DNA of 64,000 nucleotides from Bosea sp. OAE506 (GTDB lineage: Bacteria > Pseudomonadota > Alphaproteobacteria > Rhizobiales > Beijerinckiaceae). Below the pieces are notes generated by a model, which ran no database searches, was not told the DNA's origin, and saw only the letters and a program-made list of their open reading frames with translations. Shown here one piece after another: positions 60,817 to 64,000 of this stretch. Made by a program: the position numbers and the translations under genes. The DNA lies in the NCBI RefSeq assembly GCF_040546595.1, contig NZ_JBEPOB010000001.1, forward strand, positions 3,535,001 through 3,599,000, read 5' to 3'. Each line of letters starts with the position of its first letter. Positions within the stretch are counted from its first letter, which is position 1.

Positions 60817-62173
60817 TTAAGGGAGGCGCTCGGCATCGGGCGCGTCCTCGCCCGGCGGCGGCGGAGCTGTGCTCGCGGGTGTTGGCGCGGGCTGGGGACG
60901 ACGGCGGCTCCAGGGCCGTTCGCCGGTATCCTGTGCCGCGAGGTTTTGCCAGCCAGACCTGGTCTTGACGAGTGCGGTCGCCCCGTCGCGTAGCAGCGCC
61001 ATCCTGTCGATCAGCCGCGCGCGGCAGGTCGCGGTCCAGGGGATCGGTGTCACCACCACATCGGCGCGGCGACAATCCTCGATGATGGCGAGCCGGTCCT
61101 GCGCATAGGCGATACTGTGCCCCTCCTTCGTCGTCATGACGCAGCCGCGGGCATCGCAGGCCGCGCCCTTGCGCAATGAGGGATCGTCGGGCTGGCGGCC
61201 GTCGCCATCCGCCGTCAGCCATTGCTGCATGACGAAGCGGCTCGGCTTGCCTGCAATGACCAGCAGGCCGTCCCTGCCGCGCACCGCGATGCCCGAGCCG
61301 TCGCGCTCGATCAGGATCGCCGGCTTGTCGGGTTTGGCCGCAACGGCGACGCCTGTGACCAGCGGCAGGATGGCCAACAGGCGCAGCTTCGTCGTCCACA
61401 GCGTCGCCCAGAGCAGCGCGGCGGCAAAGCAGCCGAGCGCGGCCGGGCCGAAGGCCGCCAGCACGAGGGTCGAGTGGTCGATGGTCGCGACCCAGTGCGC
61501 CAGCTTCAGCACCACCTCCGAGGCCATGCCCATCAGCCACCAGGCCGGCGCGTCCAGCCCGAAGGGATAGGCGAGCACGCCAAAAACGGCGGCCGGCATG
61601 ACGAAGAGCGAGACGAAGGGCAGCGCCAGCGCGTTGCCCAGCAGGCCGAAGGGGTTGAAGGTCTGGAAATGATAGGCGCCGAAGGGCGCCGTCGCCGCCG
61701 TGGCCAGCAGGGTCGTCACGATGATGCCGCTGGCGGCGATCCAGAGCGGGCGCAGCGGCCAGGGCAGTGCGGGTGGCGGCTGCAACCGGCCGCGCTCCTC
61801 CCAGCGCTCGGCAAAGGCGATCAGCGCCGCGACCGCGCCAAAGGACATCTGGAAGCTCGGCCCCAGCAGCGCCTCGGGCTCGCGCAGCAGAACGATCATC
61901 GCGGCGAGCGCGAGATTGCGCATGCTCAGCGCCGGGCGATCGACGAGGATCGCGCCCAGCATCACCAGCGTCATGATCAGCGAGCGCACCGTCGCAACCT
62001 CGGCACCCGAGAACACACAATAGGCGACCGAGCCCGCCATGGCCGCGAGCGCGGCGATCTTCTTGACAGGCAGACGCAGCGCCAGCGTCTGCGAGAGGGC
62101 GAGCAGCGCCCGCACCAGCCAGAAGATGGTCCCGGCGGCCAACACCATGTGCAAGCCCGAGATCGAGACGATG
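60817..62173 (-). pseudogene. comEC: ComEC/Rec2 DNA-uptake channel, 5' part removed by an insertion
   Basis: The last ~450 codons of comEC remain: SISGLHMVLAAGTIFWLVRALLA, several hydrophobic segments of the competence domain (FQMSFGAVAALIAFAER, FNPFGLLGNALALPF) and a C-terminal soluble region ending PPPGEDAPDAERLP. The gene normally holds an N-terminal OB/DUF4131 part and membrane segments before SISGLHM; these are absent here. The comEC-like reading stops at about 62173, where the sequence becomes unrelated and the serine recombinase begins 66 bp away. The missing part may lie at the other end of the element. Confidence 0.85.
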
Positions 62174-62180
62174 TTAGATA
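62160..62180. other. Probable attachment-site junction of the inserted element in comEC
   Basis: The comEC identity ends just before the codons for IVSISGLHM on the minus strand. Past 62173 the DNA reads atgttagatagatattg, more AT-rich than comEC. The exact core and crossover bases cannot be fixed without the other junction. Confidence 0.55.
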
Positions 62181-62239
62181 GATATTGCCGGCAGCGATTC
62201 CGATACGGTAGGCAAAGGCCATAAACCGGAGCCAATCCA

Positions 62240-63850
62240 TTGACCAATAAAGCATACTCATACACTCGAATTTCAAGTAAGCATCAACGGCAGGGCGTGG
62301 GCATTGCACGCCAAATCGCAAACACGCAAGCATACTGCGCAAAAATGGGATTCGATCTCGACACTGAATTTCGCGACGACGGCCTGAGTGCTTATTCTGG
62401 CAAGAACCGCAAGGGTGGTGAACTGCGCCGTCTGCTCGAATTGATCCAAGCCGGCCGGATCAAGAAGGGCGAGCATTTGATCATCGAAGCCGTTGACCGT
62501 TTGTCCCGCGAGAATACCTTCACGGCCTTCACGCAGTTCTCGAACATCATCGCGGCTGGCGTGTCCATTCACACCACTAGCAACAGCGAGATTTACAGCG
62601 CCGCCGAGCTTCAGGCCAATCCGGGCAAAATTTACATGCTCGTCGGCATGATGCAGATGGCCAACGACGAGAGCGCCAAAAAGTCCTTCCGTGGTGAGGC
62701 GAACTGGAACTTCAAGCGGCAGGCGGCTGGCAGCCGGAAGATGACTTGCCGTGTTCCCGCGTGGATCGACGCCACCCGCGTCGATAAGGAGATCGTCTTC
62801 AAGATCAATCCGGAGCGCGCGGCAGTCGTTAAAGACATCTTCGACATGTTCGTCGGCAAGGGCGGAATGGGGCGCGGCTCGATCGCTGCTCATCTGAACG
62901 CTAAGGGCGTGAAGCCCTTCGGTAAGGCCAAGATGTGGCATGGCGGCACCGTGCAGAAGGTCACGGACAATCCGGCCGTGATCGGCCACCTGACGCCCAT
63001 GACGACCCTTGTCGATGAGGGCGATCCTCGCCGCCGTAAGCCTGCCGGCGAGGTCATCAAGAATTACTATGATCCGATCATCACCGAAGCTGTTTGGGTT
63101 CGCGCTCGCCAACAAGCTAGTGAGAGTTCCGTGACGCCGAAAAACAAGGGCGGCAGGCGCGGGACGGTTTTCAACAACCTCTTCAGCGGCCTTCCCTGCT
63201 GCGAAAATTGCGGCCAGCCCATGCGCTACAAGGATCGCGGCGTGCGCTCTTTCGTTGCGTTCCGTTGCTCGACGGATATCGAGACTAAGGGGAAGTGCAA
63301 CCCGACGCGCTTCCGCTACCGGGAGCTTGAGGACATCGCGATCACGCTCTTTCAGGGCATCAGGCTGACGCAGGAGAATGCTCCGGACGATCTCGAAGAG
63401 CGGATTGCGAACCTGAAGCTTCAGGAGGAGGCTGTTCGGAAAGGGATCGACGATATTGAAGCGGAACTCGACGGTGACACGACGGGAACCAAAATCCGGC
63501 TGATCGGAATGCGCACTGCAAAGCTCGCCGAGTTGCAGTCAGAGCGTCAGAAACTTGAAAGCGAGCAGGTCGCCCCCTTGGGGGACAGCCTCGCTGATGC
63601 GATGCGGGCCTTCGTCGATTTTCGGGCGACGACGGCAACTCTCGCCAACGAGGATCGTTTCCGGGCTCGCGCTGCCCTCAACCACGCGTTCAAAGCCCTG
63701 ATCGAGACGATGAGCTTCACGAACGACAATATCTGCAATGTGACGCTCAGGGATGGACAGAGGTTCGTCTTCGCTCCGCCAAATGTTGCGGTGGAGGGCG
63801 AACCGAAAGCCGGCCACGCGCGGCTGATCGCCTACAAGTTGGCGGCCTAA
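62240..63850 (+). CDS. Large serine recombinase (integrase of an element inserted in comEC)
   Basis: A 536-aa serine recombinase. The N-terminal catalytic domain has YTRISSKHQ (nucleophile Ser12) and AVDRLSRE (R87/R90). A recombinase domain follows (residues ~150-290, PERAAVVKDIFDMF...GGMGRGSIAAHLN). A zinc ribbon starts with CCENCGQPMRYKD (C321/C324) and includes CSTDIETKGKC. A coiled-coil (residues ~395-450) and C-terminal region finish it. The start is TTG at 62240, 8 bases after GGAG. Its codons are less GC-biased than the neighbours. It most likely integrates a phage, ICE or island; cargo lies beyond the window. Confidence 0.92.
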   Translation: MTNKAYSYTRISSKHQRQGVGIARQIANTQAYCAKMGFDLDTEFRDDGLSAYSGKNRKGGELRRLLELIQAGRIKKGEHLIIEAVDRLSRENTFTAFTQFSNIIAAGVSIHTTSNSEIYSAAELQANPGKIYMLVGMMQMANDESAKKSFRGEANWNFKRQAAGSRKMTCRVPAWIDATRVDKEIVFKINPERAAVVKDIFDMFVGKGGMGRGSIAAHLNAKGVKPFGKAKMWHGGTVQKVTDNPAVIGHLTPMTTLVDEGDPRRRKPAGEVIKNYYDPIITEAVWVRARQQASESSVTPKNKGGRRGTVFNNLFSGLPCCENCGQPMRYKDRGVRSFVAFRCSTDIETKGKCNPTRFRYRELEDIAITLFQGIRLTQENAPDDLEERIANLKLQEEAVRKGIDDIEAELDGDTTGTKIRLIGMRTAKLAELQSERQKLESEQVAPLGDSLADAMRAFVDFRATTATLANEDRFRARAALNHAFKALIETMSFTNDNICNVTLRDGQRFVFAPPNVAVEGEPKAGHARLIAYKLAA

Positions 63851-64000
63851 CGCGCCGAAATCCGAGCGTCGGCTTTAATGGTCGACGCTCGTTTAGGAGG
63901 CCCCCAGCGGCGTCTTATGACGAGCGCAGGTCCATCCGATACAAGAGCCTGCAAGGCCGCCCACGGCCCTCCTATCTGCCGAGCTTCGCCTCACATCGGC
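63851..64000. other. Non-coding end of the window, within the inserted element
   Basis: An inverted repeat (CGAGCGTCG / CGACGCTCG, 63863-63891) just after the recombinase stop is followed by TTT and may terminate it weakly. ATG 63917 opens a frame to the window end (MTSAGPSDTRACK...), too short to judge. Confidence 0.4.

Noticed and set aside
62160..62239. A tRNA or tmRNA at the integration site
   Set aside because: No cloverleaf or CCA end is visible; the target is a protein gene, as is usual for serine integrases.

Overview
The window looks like a chromosomal segment of a high-GC alphaproteobacterium of the Hyphomicrobiales, probably Bosea or a close relative. The evidence is the gene order trpG-trpD-trpC-moaC-moeA-lexA-comEC, the plsY-dprA and pyrB-pyrC-like blocks, an imuA-imuB-dnaE2 mutasome cassette with GTTC-N7-GTTC SOS boxes (the alphaproteobacterial LexA signature), and many ABC and tripartite transporter genes. 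The genus is an inference; the class is firm. No rRNA, tRNA or CRISPR array was seen.

Layout. 1-1010: 3' part of an adenine deaminase gene. 1127-7746: a probable sulfolactate catabolic locus on the minus strand (suyA, suyB, a YeiH-type exporter, and the sulfolactate dehydrogenases slcC and comC), with a divergent GntR regulator and a TctC-type binding protein. 7821-19716: housekeeping genes (ruvX, dprA, plsY, a metal-ligand-deficient pyrC, pyrB, topA) mixed with transporters and small envelope proteins. 19806-22609: a Tlde1-like peptidoglycan enzyme, a frameshifted ring-cleaving dioxygenase and a secreted hypothetical. 22710-30724: a divergent CoA-dependent aromatic (probably 2-aminobenzoate) degradation cluster with its own MarR regulator and two matching operator-like sites. 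30892-39956: a calcium-binding EF-hand protein, an SDR and a dipeptide-type ABC transporter with two tandem paralogous binding proteins. 40157-46045: the SOS mutasome cassette; dnaE2 carries an in-frame repeat-derived insert. 46150-53556: a ParDE toxin-antitoxin pair, a frameshifted NMT1-type binding protein, a FadR-type regulator and a cytosine-deaminase-like hydrolase sharing a TGCATRCA motif, small proteins, a frameshifted ABC exporter and an Asp/Glu/hydantoin racemase. 53743-60804: a YARHG protein, a HerA-like ATPase, trpGDC, moaC, moeA and lexA. 60817-63850: comEC cut near its conserved SISGLHM motif by a more AT-rich insertion that begins with a large serine recombinase; the element runs off the window.

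How it works together. The LexA gene at 60064 has a perfect SOS box overlapping its promoter, and the mutasome operon at 46045 has another, so regulator and regulated operon are both present. Two catabolic islands (C3-sulfonate and aminobenzoyl-CoA) each carry a local regulator and a palindromic site in their divergent intergenic region. A family of about 90-100 bp GTCAT...ATGAC repeats sits in four intergenic gaps, and half of one is fused to a second palindrome inside dnaE2. Three genes carry small frameshifts, which could be true pseudogenes or assembly errors; all coordinates rest on reading the sequence by eye.
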